NCBI GenBank assembly: GCA_964651245.1
Contig: CAZYVI010000003.1
Location: 178,831-242,830 of the forward strand
Direction: 5' to 3'
Origin: Avedoeria sp964651245
GTDB taxonomy: Bacteria; Chloroflexota; Anaerolineae; Epilineales; Epilineaceae
DNA length: 64,000 nucleotides
Below, piece after piece: positions 52,525 through 61,098 of this stretch (positions are counted from its first letter, which is position 1; each line of letters starts with the position of its first letter). The translations under genes were made by a program, and so were the position numbers. The notes below the pieces were generated by a model. That model was given only the letters and a program-made list of their open reading frames with translations. It searched no databases and had not been told where the DNA came from.

Positions 52525-52540
52525 ATACACTGTGGTGTAT
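52525..52540. promoter_or_regulatory. Operator-like palindrome over a -10 element
   Basis: ATACAC (52525-52530), TGTG, GTGTAT (52535-52540): a perfect inverted repeat that overlaps an extended -10 (TGTGATACACT) and ends 2 bases before the GTG of the next gene. A repressor site or a 5' hairpin are both possible. Confidence 0.4.
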
Positions 52541-52542
52541 AG

Positions 52543-52890
52543 GTGCGCGTCAGTCCCGACCTTGCGAGCCTCGCGATGTCGGGTATGGAGCGACCACCAC
52601 CATCTCACTCGGATCGACCAGATTCGGAGCCTGTACCATTTCAACGCGGAGAGTGGATTCCTATCCCGGAGCATGTAAGGTTCGGGTTGCCAGGAAAACC
52701 CGACGTGCCGTGCAGGAGTCGCATCGGCACCATTATGGAGGGCGACCTGGAGTGGCTCAACAAAGTCCCGCGCATCAAGGCCGCACCCGGGGTCGTTACC
52801 TGTACTAACTGTCCGTATGTGATGCCGATACATCGCCTGCCAAGTGGTGAGGTTCGAATTGGCTATCCTCCCGTGATCGACGAACTGTGA
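52543..52890 (+). CDS. Small protein of unknown function
   Basis: A 115-residue protein with no recognised family. Pro-rich N-terminal third, then a more ordered part with WIPIPEHVRFGLPGKPDVP and a CTNCPY pair near the end. The GTG start would give an almost leaderless message from the -10 element at 52526-52531; internal ATGs at 52576 and 52585 are alternatives. Following it, 52891-53227 holds no gene, only a terminator hairpin at 53116-53143. Confidence 0.45.
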   Translation: MRVSPDLASLAMSGMERPPPSHSDRPDSEPVPFQRGEWIPIPEHVRFGLPGKPDVPCRSRIGTIMEGDLEWLNKVPRIKAAPGVVTCTNCPYVMPIHRLPSGEVRIGYPPVIDEL

Positions 52891-53115
52891 GTCCCAGCAT
52901 TCAAGTGCTTCCAGTCAGTGTCGTGTGGGCTTTCCGAGTTGCTCTCGCAGGTGAAGCAGGTTAGGCTTTCGAGCGGTCTGCGAGCCACGCGCCGGCCCAT
53001 CGGCCCGTACGGGGCGGGAGGCATGGACCGTTTTCCGGGCCTGCCACTTTGGCCGTAGGCTGGTGCCGCCCAGCGCGGAGACGCCTCAGAGCGCGCCCGT
53101 TCTAGGGCTCAGGCG

Positions 53116-53143
53116 CCAGCCAGCCTCTCCTTGGCTGGGTTTT
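53116..53143 (+). terminator. Intrinsic terminator before the sigma factor gene
   Basis: Stem CCAGCCA (53116-53122) / TGGCTGG (53132-53138), 9-base loop, then GTTTT. It lies in the 337-bp gap before the sigma factor gene; it ends upstream transcription or attenuates the sigma gene. Confidence 0.6.
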
Positions 53144-53227
53144 CCAGGAGCCTGTCCAACTTTTCCGATCGCGGGCGGAGTAGAGGGTAGACGCCCGCTA
53201 TTGTCCGGCACCCGGGGTGACCACCCG

Positions 53228-53812
53228 ATGGACAAATCCCGCTCAGATGCCACGCTCGTCAAACGGTGCCTCACAGGCGACGGGCCGGCGCTGTGCGAGC
53301 TCTCTGAGCGATACGGCAGCATGATTAAGGGCGTGGCGTTCAGGAGGCTTCAGAACGAACAAGACGCGGAGGACGTGTCTCAGGACGTGCTGGAAGTGCT
53401 GGCCTTCGGAGGCCTGGAGCGCTGGGATGCGTCGCGCGGGTCGCTTGACGGGTTCGTCTGGAAGATCGCCAGCGATGCGATCGTGGACATGCACCGCAAG
53501 CGCGCACGTCAGCCCGTTCAGGTCCCCCTCAGCACTGACAGGTCGGACAGTCATGAAGAGGGCGAGGGACTTCATGACCTCCCCTGTCCCGAGACGCCGC
53601 TGGACGAGGCGCTGGACGTGCGAGAGCGGCAGTCCCACGTTCACGGTCTACTCAGGAAGCTCAGTCCTTCCGATCGAGATCTTCTCTTTCGGAAATTCTG
53701 GCATGGTGAGACACGGCGGGCTACAGCAGCCGGCCTTGGCATAGCTCCTCAAGCACTGGACAAGCGTCTGCAACGCGCACTTCAGCGACTCAAGAAGATC
53801 ACCCATAGGTGA
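53228..53812 (+). CDS. Sigma-70 family (ECF-type) RNA polymerase sigma factor
   Basis: A 194-residue sigma factor with region 2 (about 10-95; LCELSERYGSMIKGVAFRRL, NEQDAEDVSQDVLEVLAF, FVWKIASDAIVDMHRKRARQ) and region 4 (about 135-190; RKLSPSDRDLLFRKFWHGE with the helix-turn-helix TAAGLGIAPQALDKRLQRAL). The ATG at 53228 is used because upstream residues do not resemble a sigma factor. It overlaps the next gene by four bases, so the 419-residue protein could be its partner or regulator, though it has no anti-sigma features. Likely regulates element genes. Confidence 0.88.
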   Translation: MDKSRSDATLVKRCLTGDGPALCELSERYGSMIKGVAFRRLQNEQDAEDVSQDVLEVLAFGGLERWDASRGSLDGFVWKIASDAIVDMHRKRARQPVQVPLSTDRSDSHEEGEGLHDLPCPETPLDEALDVRERQSHVHGLLRKLSPSDRDLLFRKFWHGETRRATAAGLGIAPQALDKRLQRALQRLKKITHR

Positions 53813-55068
53813 GTCGAATGGACGTTTTCCGCACGATTTCGGTGTTTCGCAAGGGTTCCTCCCTCGAGCCGCCCAGCGGCTTTGAAGTCAAGGCGGATGT
53901 CGGCGAGGTACGCCAGCTTCCCGTTTCTGATCGTGGTCGCGATCAGATAGAGGTCGTGGTGCAGCTCGCGTCGCTGTACTATCGCGGCTTGATTTCTGCG
54001 CGTGTTCACGAGCTGTGGAAAGCTCATGTTGCGCGGAATCGTTGCGAGGTTGATGAACGCCACTCGTCGCACCCGCACTTCTTTGTACAGGGCAAGGAGC
54101 GCCGCACGATCGTGCAGCCGGCGATCACGGAGTTCTTTGACAGGAATCCGGTGTGTGTGGTTGATTGCCTTGGCGATCGCGTTTCGGCGATTTGTTTCAC
54201 TGGGCCACACGCGAATTCGATCTTGGTGTCGAAGGACTCTATCAAGGACGATGTGTCGCTCACGTTCCAGGTGCTTGAGATCTTCATGCACTATGTTATT
54301 GGACACGTGCGCTCGGACACGTTCGGCGTTCTGATTGAGTTTCGCCGCGACCGTCCCGTACCTCCAGCGTATCTTACGCCGCGCCTTGGTGACTTCGAAG
54401 GGGCGGCGCGATCGGCGGTGTCGTGTCTGTGGTCGGACGAGTACTCCGCCTCGTTCCTTACGGCGCCCGTCAATCTACGCGTTGCTCTTCAGCGCCCGGG
54501 GGTTACCCCTGAGCTTGTTCGCTTGGCAACCAGGGAGAAGAGTTGCTTCCGCGGCGGCATCCAGGCGTTTCTTTCGCGCTCACTCGGGGCATTGGCGGAG
54601 CGGTTCGGGGGGCCGCCTTCGTTCTCAGGTCCTGTTGCCATCGTCAAGGCACCTGACAACGTCGATATCAACGTGTACCTGTTGCAGGTCGTTACCTCGC
54701 GCGATGGGTCGAAGAGGGCGATCTGTCGCCGGTGGATTCCGAGCGAGGCCGTTCTCCATCGCCTTGGAGTATCGCTCGGAGACGTTATTCGAGTGCCTTG
54801 GACTCTGCTCGTGACCTTCCCTGAGGAGACAATGCTCATTGATCCTAAGGAGGTTGCGAGCATCGCCGACGTCCTGGCGACCACCCGCACCTACTCGTTG
54901 CTCAATCGCCTTCGTGGCTCGCTTGGCGGCTACAAGGCGCACTTGAAGGGTGTGTTGGATCGTGTGGGCCAGACAAGCGCGACCCAACCGGGGCCAGGCC
55001 TGGCGCCACCGCGCCGCCGCCCCTCGCTCCCGCTGAGATTCGGTGGATATCGCCAGCGCAGAGCTTAG
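53809..55068 (+). CDS. Unknown 419-residue protein coupled to the sigma factor
   Basis: No family recognised. The GTG start overlaps the sigma factor stop; an ATG three codons later is an alternative. The protein is soluble, mixed alpha/beta, with LPVSDRGRDQIEVVVQLASLYYRG near the N-terminus, a middle segment HYVIGHVRSDTFGVLIEFRRD, and a basic Pro/Arg-rich end (PRRRPSLPLRFGGYRQRR). Base composition is clearly lower in GC than the chromosome. Coupling to a sigma factor suggests a regulatory or element-specific role; this is inference. Confidence 0.65.
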   Translation: MSRMDVFRTISVFRKGSSLEPPSGFEVKADVGEVRQLPVSDRGRDQIEVVVQLASLYYRGLISARVHELWKAHVARNRCEVDERHSSHPHFFVQGKERRTIVQPAITEFFDRNPVCVVDCLGDRVSAICFTGPHANSILVSKDSIKDDVSLTFQVLEIFMHYVIGHVRSDTFGVLIEFRRDRPVPPAYLTPRLGDFEGAARSAVSCLWSDEYSASFLTAPVNLRVALQRPGVTPELVRLATREKSCFRGGIQAFLSRSLGALAERFGGPPSFSGPVAIVKAPDNVDINVYLLQVVTSRDGSKRAICRRWIPSEAVLHRLGVSLGDVIRVPWTLLVTFPEETMLIDPKEVASIADVLATTRTYSLLNRLRGSLGGYKAHLKGVLDRVGQTSATQPGPGLAPPRRRPSLPLRFGGYRQRRA

Positions 55069-55116
55069 CGAGTCCAACTTCGCCCCAACCAAGCGGATAA
55101 TCTAGTGTAGGACAAA

Positions 55117-55157
55117 GAAGATGACCATCACCGCTCTCGACGGTGATGGCCATCTTC
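55117..55157. terminator. Long hairpin between two operons
   Basis: GAAGATG-A-CCATCACCG (55117-55133) pairs with CGGTGATGG-C-CATCTTC (55141-55157): 16 pairs with one A-C mismatch and a 7-base loop. It is in the 222-bp gap after the 419-residue gene. On the + strand no T-run follows; a T-rich stretch follows on the - strand. Confidence 0.5.
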
Positions 55158-55290
55158 ATAGCACCACCCCGCGGCTCAAGCGAGCCAATCAGGACGGCAC
55201 TGACATCCCCTGATGCTAGCACGCTCCTGAGCCACGGGCAAGTCGCCCCTGACGACGCGTTTCGTGTCGTCCGCTCAGGAGGTTTCTGAC

Positions 55291-55389
55291 ATGTGTGCGT
55301 GGAATCCGTTCACCGTCCTCCTTCTGGGATGGGTGCTGGGCATGGTGTGCGTCCTCGCGCTCACCGGCGGCCGGCGCTCTCCGTGGTGA
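55291..55389 (+). CDS. 32-residue single-helix membrane micro-protein
   Basis: A very short ORF with a perfect AGGAGGT at 7 bases upstream: MCAWNPFTVLLLGWVLGMVC and then VLALTGGRRSPW. It has one hydrophobic helix followed by a positively charged tail, predicting an N-out, C-in membrane peptide. The AGG of the ribosome site can pair with CCTGA upstream, around a GACGAC/GTCGTC stem at about 55251-55272, so translation may be gated. It starts the operon that continues into the coupling ATPase. Function unknown; prophage holin-like or transfer-apparatus subunits are of similar size. Confidence 0.55.
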   Translation: MCAWNPFTVLLLGWVLGMVCVLALTGGRRSPW

Positions 55390-55397
55390 TCCGCTCC

Positions 55398-55655
55398 ATG
55401 AGCACGCTACCGCAGCCGGTCGTGCGTGTGAGCGCCATACACGCTGAACTCCATGCGGCGCTTCGCGCCCACCGGCAGCTGACTCAACTCCTGACAGCTC
55501 ATGGCTTGGCCGTTCTCCTGCAGATCCAGCGCTCGGGGATTGACCCGTGTCACGGTCAGCAGGATGTTCTTTCCCTGTACCTGGAGGCTCTTGCCCGCCT
55601 GCAAGCGGCGGCTGGTGAGGCAATCCTCCACCGACTCGAGCGCACACACCCATAG
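55398..55655 (+). CDS. 85-residue helical protein
   Basis: Small helical cytosolic protein with no known family (AIHAELHAALRAHRQLTQLL and LYLEALARLQAAAGEAILHR). The ATG at 55398 lies 9 bases after the micro-protein stop and lacks a good ribosome site, so it is probably translated by coupling. It is followed by the lipoprotein gene after 10 bp. Confidence 0.5.
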   Translation: MSTLPQPVVRVSAIHAELHAALRAHRQLTQLLTAHGLAVLLQIQRSGIDPCHGQQDVLSLYLEALARLQAAAGEAILHRLERTHP

Positions 55656-55665
55656 GAGTAGACCG

Positions 55666-56436
55666 ATGCGCTTCTCGATCTTCTTGTTCTTCATCGTATC
55701 CACCATGTTCGTCACAGGGTGCGGCGCAGCCGCAGCGGGTCAGCCGCCGGCGCGTGTCGAGCCAGCCGCTGCCTCCCGCTGTGCGATCCCGCGTACCGTC
55801 GTCGTCGGCATCGACCGTTCGGGCAGCTACGCGCTGACCGGCGGCGGCATTGAGGCGGTCGCCCGTCTTCTAGAGAGGGCGGGATGTCCGGCTGACATCT
55901 GGTACCTGCGCTATATCGAGGAGGACAGCTTCCGCGCCAGCGCCGCAATCCATACGGTGGCCTTCAAGGCGATGCCGCCCCAGCCCACCGCCCCGGCCAA
56001 TCCGTTGGCGCAGCGGTCGCGGGAGGAAGGACTGCGTGCGTGGGACGCAATACGCCGGACGTTCCTGAAAGAACGCGCCGATGCGGCTGCCCTGCTCAGG
56101 TCGCTGACGCCCTCCACCGCGACGGCCACGGATGTATCAGGGTTTTTCCTCAAGGCAGGAGAGCTCTACTCGCGGGCGCCCAAAACGTCGGAGCACGTCA
56201 TCGTCGTGGTCTCTGACCTGCAGCACAACGTCGCGCGCGACGGCGACTTCCAGATTCCTGGCGCCCACGTCATCGCCCTGGTCTTCCAGGCGGATGATCC
56301 GATCGAGTCGCAGGCGCTGCGCGCGTACTGGCAGGAGCGTCTGACGCGTGCCGGCGCAGCATCCGTTCGCTTCTTCGATCCCTCGGAGCCTGTCGACCAT
56401 GTGCTCGACGCTCCCGCGACCGCCTTGACGCGGTAA
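55666..56436 (+). CDS. vWA-like lipoprotein
   Basis: A 256-residue predicted lipoprotein: ATG after TAGGAG, hydrophobic signal, lipobox VTGC with Cys19. The mature domain (about 40-240) looks like a vWA/Rossmann fold: VVVGIDRSGSYALTG gives a DRSGS metal-site motif, and HVIVVVSDLQHNVARDG and AHVIALVFQ are core strands. A vWA lipoprotein beside a membrane protein and a coupling ATPase suggests an envelope component of a transfer system or an adhesion/mating-pair function. That is inference from position. Confidence 0.75.
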   Translation: MRFSIFLFFIVSTMFVTGCGAAAAGQPPARVEPAAASRCAIPRTVVVGIDRSGSYALTGGGIEAVARLLERAGCPADIWYLRYIEEDSFRASAAIHTVAFKAMPPQPTAPANPLAQRSREEGLRAWDAIRRTFLKERADAAALLRSLTPSTATATDVSGFFLKAGELYSRAPKTSEHVIVVVSDLQHNVARDGDFQIPGAHVIALVFQADDPIESQALRAYWQERLTRAGAASVRFFDPSEPVDHVLDAPATALTR

Positions 56437-56452
56437 AGGAGGTGAGATTCGC

Positions 56453-57580
56453 ATGAACACCCTGCTGACGGTCGTCGTCGTGATCGTGGTGGTTGCCGCC
56501 GCCGCAGCCCTCCTCTCTACGCAGCACAGCCCGCTCGCTCGCCTCTTGACGGCGCTCCTTCGCCTGCCGGAGACCGCGATCGCCACCGTGCGAGAGGTGC
56601 TCGATACAGTGGCGACCTGGCTCTCGCACTCCGTTCAACTGCTGCTTCGCCGCGTGATGCCCTCTGGATCGACGACCTGGGTGGGACATTCCGTCATCGC
56701 GATGACGGTCGTCACCGCGTGCACGCTCATCGTCACCGCCGCGGAACTGATCCTCCTGGAGCTGACGTACCCGCTGTTTGGCTTCGGCTTCGAGGTCGGG
56801 ACGGTCTCTGCGAACCTGACTCGCCTGGTTGCGGCGTCCACCGCCTCGATGACCGTCGTGTGGGCCGTCGTCTTCGCCGAGACGACGGGCATGGCCACCT
56901 ACTCAGAGCTTGGGTCGCGCACCCAGACTTCGCCCAAGACGCGCTACTTCCACCTCCTGCTCACCGCAGTGGCCGCCGCAGGCCTGGCGTATCTGCTCTA
57001 CCAGCTCGCCCTAGTGCGTGCATACGAATCTGACACGGCGTCCTCCTCTCTGGCCCTCATGCAGGCGGCCGATCCCTTCGCCCTCGACGCTGTGGCGCCT
57101 CCCCCGGCCGTATCGCCAACTGAGGCGATCACCATCGCGCAGGTGTCCGACGGCAAGCGCTACGCGCACCAGGTGCTCATGTTCGTCGGCGTACTCACCC
57201 TCTTCGCGGCCAAGTGGTATGTCCTTCCCTGGTTCGCGGTGGCTGGGGCGATGGTGCTCTCCCTCCTGTGGCTGCTCATCGCTCCGCTTCGGCTCGTCGC
57301 GACGCTCGTCGACCGACTCATGGCCGTCGTCGTCAACGAGCTTGCCCCCGCGGCCCTGGATCTCACCCACCATGTGGCGGGCGACACGAAGAACTACATG
57401 TCCGCGCACCTGCGCGCGTCGCCCGCGGGCTCTGAAGTCCAAGACCTAATCCGAACGGGCGATCAGATCGCCACGGAACTTGGCGAGCGTGTGCTTGCCG
57501 CCGTCGCCGCCGGCAACGGCCGCGTGCATCAGGTTGACGACGACACTGGCATCCAGACTGGAGGTGAAGGACATGCCTAA
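56453..57580 (+). CDS. Polytopic membrane protein of the transfer-like operon
   Basis: A 375-residue membrane protein, ATG after AAAGGAGGTGA. Five to six hydrophobic helices are visible: residues about 3-20, 78-100, 125-142, 165-182, 240-265 and 268-285. Between the fourth and fifth is an exported loop of about 50 residues, and the C-terminal about 90 residues are cytosolic (PAALDLTHHVAGDTKNYMSA and downstream acidic end). No family is recognised. It overlaps the next gene by eight bases and is a candidate channel or inner-membrane scaffold. Confidence 0.7.
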   Translation: MNTLLTVVVVIVVVAAAAALLSTQHSPLARLLTALLRLPETAIATVREVLDTVATWLSHSVQLLLRRVMPSGSTTWVGHSVIAMTVVTACTLIVTAAELILLELTYPLFGFGFEVGTVSANLTRLVAASTASMTVVWAVVFAETTGMATYSELGSRTQTSPKTRYFHLLLTAVAAAGLAYLLYQLALVRAYESDTASSSLALMQAADPFALDAVAPPPAVSPTEAITIAQVSDGKRYAHQVLMFVGVLTLFAAKWYVLPWFAVAGAMVLSLLWLLIAPLRLVATLVDRLMAVVVNELAPAALDLTHHVAGDTKNYMSAHLRASPAGSEVQDLIRTGDQIATELGERVLAAVAAGNGRVHQVDDDTGIQTGGEGHA

Positions 57581-58022
57581 GCAAGACTTCCTCGCGGAAG
57601 CGCCTCAGCCCCTCGTTCGTCGCTCCCAGGGCTTGACGGCCCGCCACGGAGCCTCGCGTGAAGAACTGCGCACGATCCAGGAGATGCACCGACAGTCGCT
57701 CGCCGTCCGCGCCGAACGCGTGATCATCGCGATCGCCACGCACTCCGTCGCCGACCTCGCCAAGCTCATGGAGTACACGGGCCTCGACCTGATCCAGCAC
57801 GCCCAGGCGACCATGGACGTTGCACGGACAACGTTGCGGCCGGAGTACTTGGAGAAGTTCACGGTGTTCGCCGACCGCGTACTCGGCCAAGTGGCCCATG
57901 ACCTTCTGGAGATCCAGGCTCTGGCTCGGGAAAACGCCCTCGAGATTCTGGTGGACACGCCGAGCTTTAAGGAACTGCCGGAGGAGAAGCGCTCCTTCCT
58001 CCGGCGGCTCCTGGGTCGGTAG
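57573..58022 (+). CDS. 149-residue helical protein
   Basis: Soluble, strongly helical protein without a recognised family (REELRTIQEMHRQSLAVRAE, LLEIQALARENALEILVDTP). The ATG at 57573 follows GGAGGTGAAGG and lies inside the end of the membrane-protein gene, so the two are coupled. Might be the cytosolic partner of that membrane protein or of the ATPase. Confidence 0.6.
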   Translation: MPKQDFLAEAPQPLVRRSQGLTARHGASREELRTIQEMHRQSLAVRAERVIIAIATHSVADLAKLMEYTGLDLIQHAQATMDVARTTLRPEYLEKFTVFADRVLGQVAHDLLEIQALARENALEILVDTPSFKELPEEKRSFLRRLLGR

Positions 58023-58033
58023 GGAGGTGCTGC

Positions 58034-58369
58034 ATGTCCCGAGACGGGCGTCTTCGTCGGGCCGCTGAGTCGGCTGCCTCATTCGATCTCAACGGTGCGC
58101 GTCAACATGATCTCTGCAAGGAGGCTCACCACTTCGATGCCTGGGCATTGGGTGTCTGCACCGCAGCCATGGAAAACGGCTCGCTCGTGGCTCTCAAGCA
58201 AGCCAAGCTGCGTCTGGCAGAGCGCTTCGTCGATCGACGCTTCATCCTGGAGCGGCGTCACCGAGGTCGCTCCGGCAGCGCGCGTCACCTGTGCATCGAT
58301 TTCGTGTTCTTCAACGCGAGCACCTCGACGAGGCGGAGCGAGCCATGCAGCCGCCCGTCATCGAGGTGA
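58034..58369 (+). CDS. 111-residue protein of unknown function
   Basis: ATG after GGAGGT, 12 bp from the previous gene. The readable core is LVALKQAKLRLAERFVDRRF; the C-terminal 30 residues are Ser/Arg-rich. A longer or shifted 3' end is possible, because another plausible frame continues toward 58449. No family is recognised. Confidence 0.5.
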   Translation: MSRDGRLRRAAESAASFDLNGARQHDLCKEAHHFDAWALGVCTAAMENGSLVALKQAKLRLAERFVDRRFILERRHRGRSGSARHLCIDFVFFNASTSTRRSEPCSRPSSR

Positions 58370-58452
58370 CGCGCGTCGTCCAGCGAGCGGCGCCTCGTGC
58401 GCGGTGGGACGGTCTGGTATTCGGCACCATCGACGACGAATTCGAGTAGGAT

Positions 58453-60006
58453 ATGACCAGGCTTGCCCCGATTCTGGCCCCTACCCCACCTGACCGTCGG
58501 CAGTTCCTGTTGCCAGACAGCGCACTTCCGCGTGGTACCCACCTATGCGCTTCATCGGGCAGCGGCAAGTCGATCGTTCTCGGCCACATGGCGGCGCTCA
58601 ACCTACTGCGCGGCATGCCCCAGCTGATCTTTGATCCGGCTGGGCCAGCCGCGGACTCTATGCTCCTGCGCCTCCACGCGAATCTGTCTCCTCCGCTTCG
58701 CCGGCTTGCGTGGCGGCGCGTCACGTACCTGGACATGCGCGGACGGGACGGGACGGCGCCACGGTTCCCCTTCCTCTTTCGTCTTGACGGCGACACGCAC
58801 AGCGACGTCGCCGAACGCTTTCTCCAGACGTGTGTGGCCATCGATCCGCATCTGCAAAGCGCCTCTGTCCAGGGGTACAACGCGTTGAGGCGTGTCGGTC
58901 ACAACGTCGGCATCGTGCTCTCGGCGCTGGGTCTACAGCTCAACAGCGCCCTTCCCCTGCTCGATCATCCCGAGGCGTGGCAGCGACGACTTCAGGAGGT
59001 CGCTACAGACGATCCCTCGGTTCGTCATGCCGTGGCGTTCATCCTCGGGCCCTATGCCACACTCTCACCCGGAAGTCGCCTCGAATTCAGTGCGATGTAC
59101 CGCTCGAAGATCGAGCCGTTGGTGCTCGACACGCGCCTGCATGACATGTTTTGCGTCGGGCCGCCGACAATCGACTTCGACGACGTCACCAGACGCCGCC
59201 AGACCGTCATCGTCGACTTCCGCCACGAGACCAACGCCCACGTCCGGCTGCTCAAGACACGCTGGGTGTTTGACACCCTGATGGCCTACATCCGGCACCG
59301 TACGCCCGGCGCTCACGTGCCCTTCGGCATCCTGATCGACGAGCTCACCGAACTGACCCGCCACTCGAGTCTCGAACACGACATCTTCGCCGCGGATCTG
59401 GACTACCTCATAAACGTCATGGCGCGCAACCGATCCGTGGCCATCGTGGCGGCCCACCAGGAGATGTGGCAGCTCTCGCCCCAGACGCAGCAGACCGTGT
59501 TGTCGATGGGGACGCAGATCTTCGGCGTCATGTCCGATCTCACGTCCGCCGAGATGGTCGCCCGCGCCTACGCCGCCATTGATCCCGAACGGGTCAAGCG
59601 CTGGCGCAGGGTGTGGATGAGCAGCTCCGACCGAGAGACGGGGGCCGCGTTCCCGTTCGTCGTCGATCACGAGCCAGTCGAATACACCCTCGATGAACAG
59701 GCGTTCCTCGCAGGCAGGGCATTCATGGCCCTCAAGCCGTTCCAGTTCGTCATTAGGCCCCACGGCGAGAACCGCCTCGTGCGCGTCAGCATGGCCGACG
59801 ACGTCGGCGCTCTATGGCCCAACGAACATCCCGACCTGCTCACCCACATTCGCCGGCACCTGGCACAGCGCGTCGCCAACGAGCGACCGGCCCCGCACCT
59901 CATCGAGCTAGCCCGATCTGCTACACTGATACCACATGAGCAGGACATCCGTGACCGTGTTTCCGCCACCGGAGACGAACTTGACCCGGCCTACTGGCGC
60001 ACGTGA
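58453..60006 (+). CDS. TraG/VirD4- or FtsK-like conjugative coupling ATPase
   Basis: A 517-residue P-loop ATPase. Walker A is ASSGSGKS (K39) very near the N-terminus, Walker B GILIDELTEL (D296/E297), and a later conserved MARNRSVAIVAAHQEMWQL arm. DFRHETNAHVRLLKTRWVFD precedes Walker B. No transmembrane helix is present, so this is a soluble form of the type IV coupling protein / TraM-recognition group that would need a membrane partner, possibly the polytopic protein upstream. Its role would be pumping element DNA into a transfer channel. The TraG assignment is by order of motifs and neighbours. Confidence 0.8.
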   Translation: MTRLAPILAPTPPDRRQFLLPDSALPRGTHLCASSGSGKSIVLGHMAALNLLRGMPQLIFDPAGPAADSMLLRLHANLSPPLRRLAWRRVTYLDMRGRDGTAPRFPFLFRLDGDTHSDVAERFLQTCVAIDPHLQSASVQGYNALRRVGHNVGIVLSALGLQLNSALPLLDHPEAWQRRLQEVATDDPSVRHAVAFILGPYATLSPGSRLEFSAMYRSKIEPLVLDTRLHDMFCVGPPTIDFDDVTRRRQTVIVDFRHETNAHVRLLKTRWVFDTLMAYIRHRTPGAHVPFGILIDELTELTRHSSLEHDIFAADLDYLINVMARNRSVAIVAAHQEMWQLSPQTQQTVLSMGTQIFGVMSDLTSAEMVARAYAAIDPERVKRWRRVWMSSSDRETGAAFPFVVDHEPVEYTLDEQAFLAGRAFMALKPFQFVIRPHGENRLVRVSMADDVGALWPNEHPDLLTHIRRHLAQRVANERPAPHLIELARSATLIPHEQDIRDRVSATGDELDPAYWRT

Positions 60007-60883
60007 ACATCGCGCGCGCACCGGGATCTCCCTGCAAGGGCGCGATTACGAGATCATCGCCGCGGTACATCGCCACCGCGTTTTGACGTCGCAGCAATTG
60101 GCAGCCCTGTTCTTCCCGACAAGCGCCGAGGCGCCAGTGAACTCGGCTTGTCGTACCCGACTTCGCATTCTGGTGCGTGCCGGGTTGCTTGAACGTCAAG
60201 AGCAGCCGGTAACGCGAGCCGAAGGGCGAAGGCCATACCTCTTCATGTTGACTGAGGCCGGAGCCCGCCTGCTCCTTGAAGACGTCGGCTACACACCCGA
60301 GGAAATAGACTGGAAAGCCTCATACAATAATGTGGGATGGCCGTTTCTGCGGCACCAGCTCGCAATAAATGACCTGTACGTGGTCGTCGCAACTGGCGCG
60401 GCGCGACTGGGATGGGAAGTGGCGGAATGGGTTGACGATCGCATCTTGCGGCGATCACATACCGCACGCCTGCAAGTGCCTGGAGCACCGCCTGGCGATA
60501 CAACCGTCGTCATTCCCGATGCATACTTCACCATTCGAAAGGAGGATGGTACATTCCGGTTTCTGGCTGAGGTTGACCGCTCGACCATGTCCGTGGCGCC
60601 ATCGAGTCTGACTACCAAGAGTTGGCAACGAAGAATGCTCGGATATCAGCAGCTATTTGATTCGCCAGCCATCAGAGAACTCTACGGGACGACAGCCATC
60701 CGCGTCCTGACCGTCACCACCGGCGAGAGACGCCTCCTCCATCTGAAGAAGGCCATCGAGGATGTCGGCGGGATGAAACGTTACTGGCTGGCAACCTCTT
60801 CAAACCTGACAGCTGATACGGTCTTCACCAAGCCAGTGTGGCATGTTGCATCCATAAGCGATACCCGTGCCCTACTTGCATGA
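59936..60883 (+). CDS. Replic_Relax (replication-relaxation) family protein
   Basis: A 315-residue protein of the Replic_Relax family, common on conjugative plasmids and integrative elements of Gram-positive bacteria. An N-terminal winged helix (about 30-120; LQGRDYEIIAAVHRHRVLTS, TRLRILVRAGLLER, FMLTEAGARLLLE) is followed by a mixed domain with FLRHQLAINDLYVVVATGA, IPDAYFTIRKEDG and FLAEVDRSTM. The Asp/Glu pattern of the latter resembles nuclease folds. It overlaps the ATPase gene by 71 bases, in another frame. Confidence 0.85.
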   Translation: MSRTSVTVFPPPETNLTRPTGAREHRARTGISLQGRDYEIIAAVHRHRVLTSQQLAALFFPTSAEAPVNSACRTRLRILVRAGLLERQEQPVTRAEGRRPYLFMLTEAGARLLLEDVGYTPEEIDWKASYNNVGWPFLRHQLAINDLYVVVATGAARLGWEVAEWVDDRILRRSHTARLQVPGAPPGDTTVVIPDAYFTIRKEDGTFRFLAEVDRSTMSVAPSSLTTKSWQRRMLGYQQLFDSPAIRELYGTTAIRVLTVTTGERRLLHLKKAIEDVGGMKRYWLATSSNLTADTVFTKPVWHVASISDTRALLA

Positions 60884-61098
60884 CCCGCGATTGCGCGACC
60901 CGCGCCCGCTCTCCAGCCTTGACTGCACCACTGAGTTGGCTTAGTGATCGCAGTCCACCAGCTCTCCGCCAACAGGATGAACTCAGCTCGTCTTTTGTCC
61001 GGAGACGAGCAGGGAGCGGGACGCGGTGTGCAATCACATTCTACACGACGCGCCGCGCGTCGAGTTACGCCCTTGACCGTACCCTCGTGGAGTCCCCC

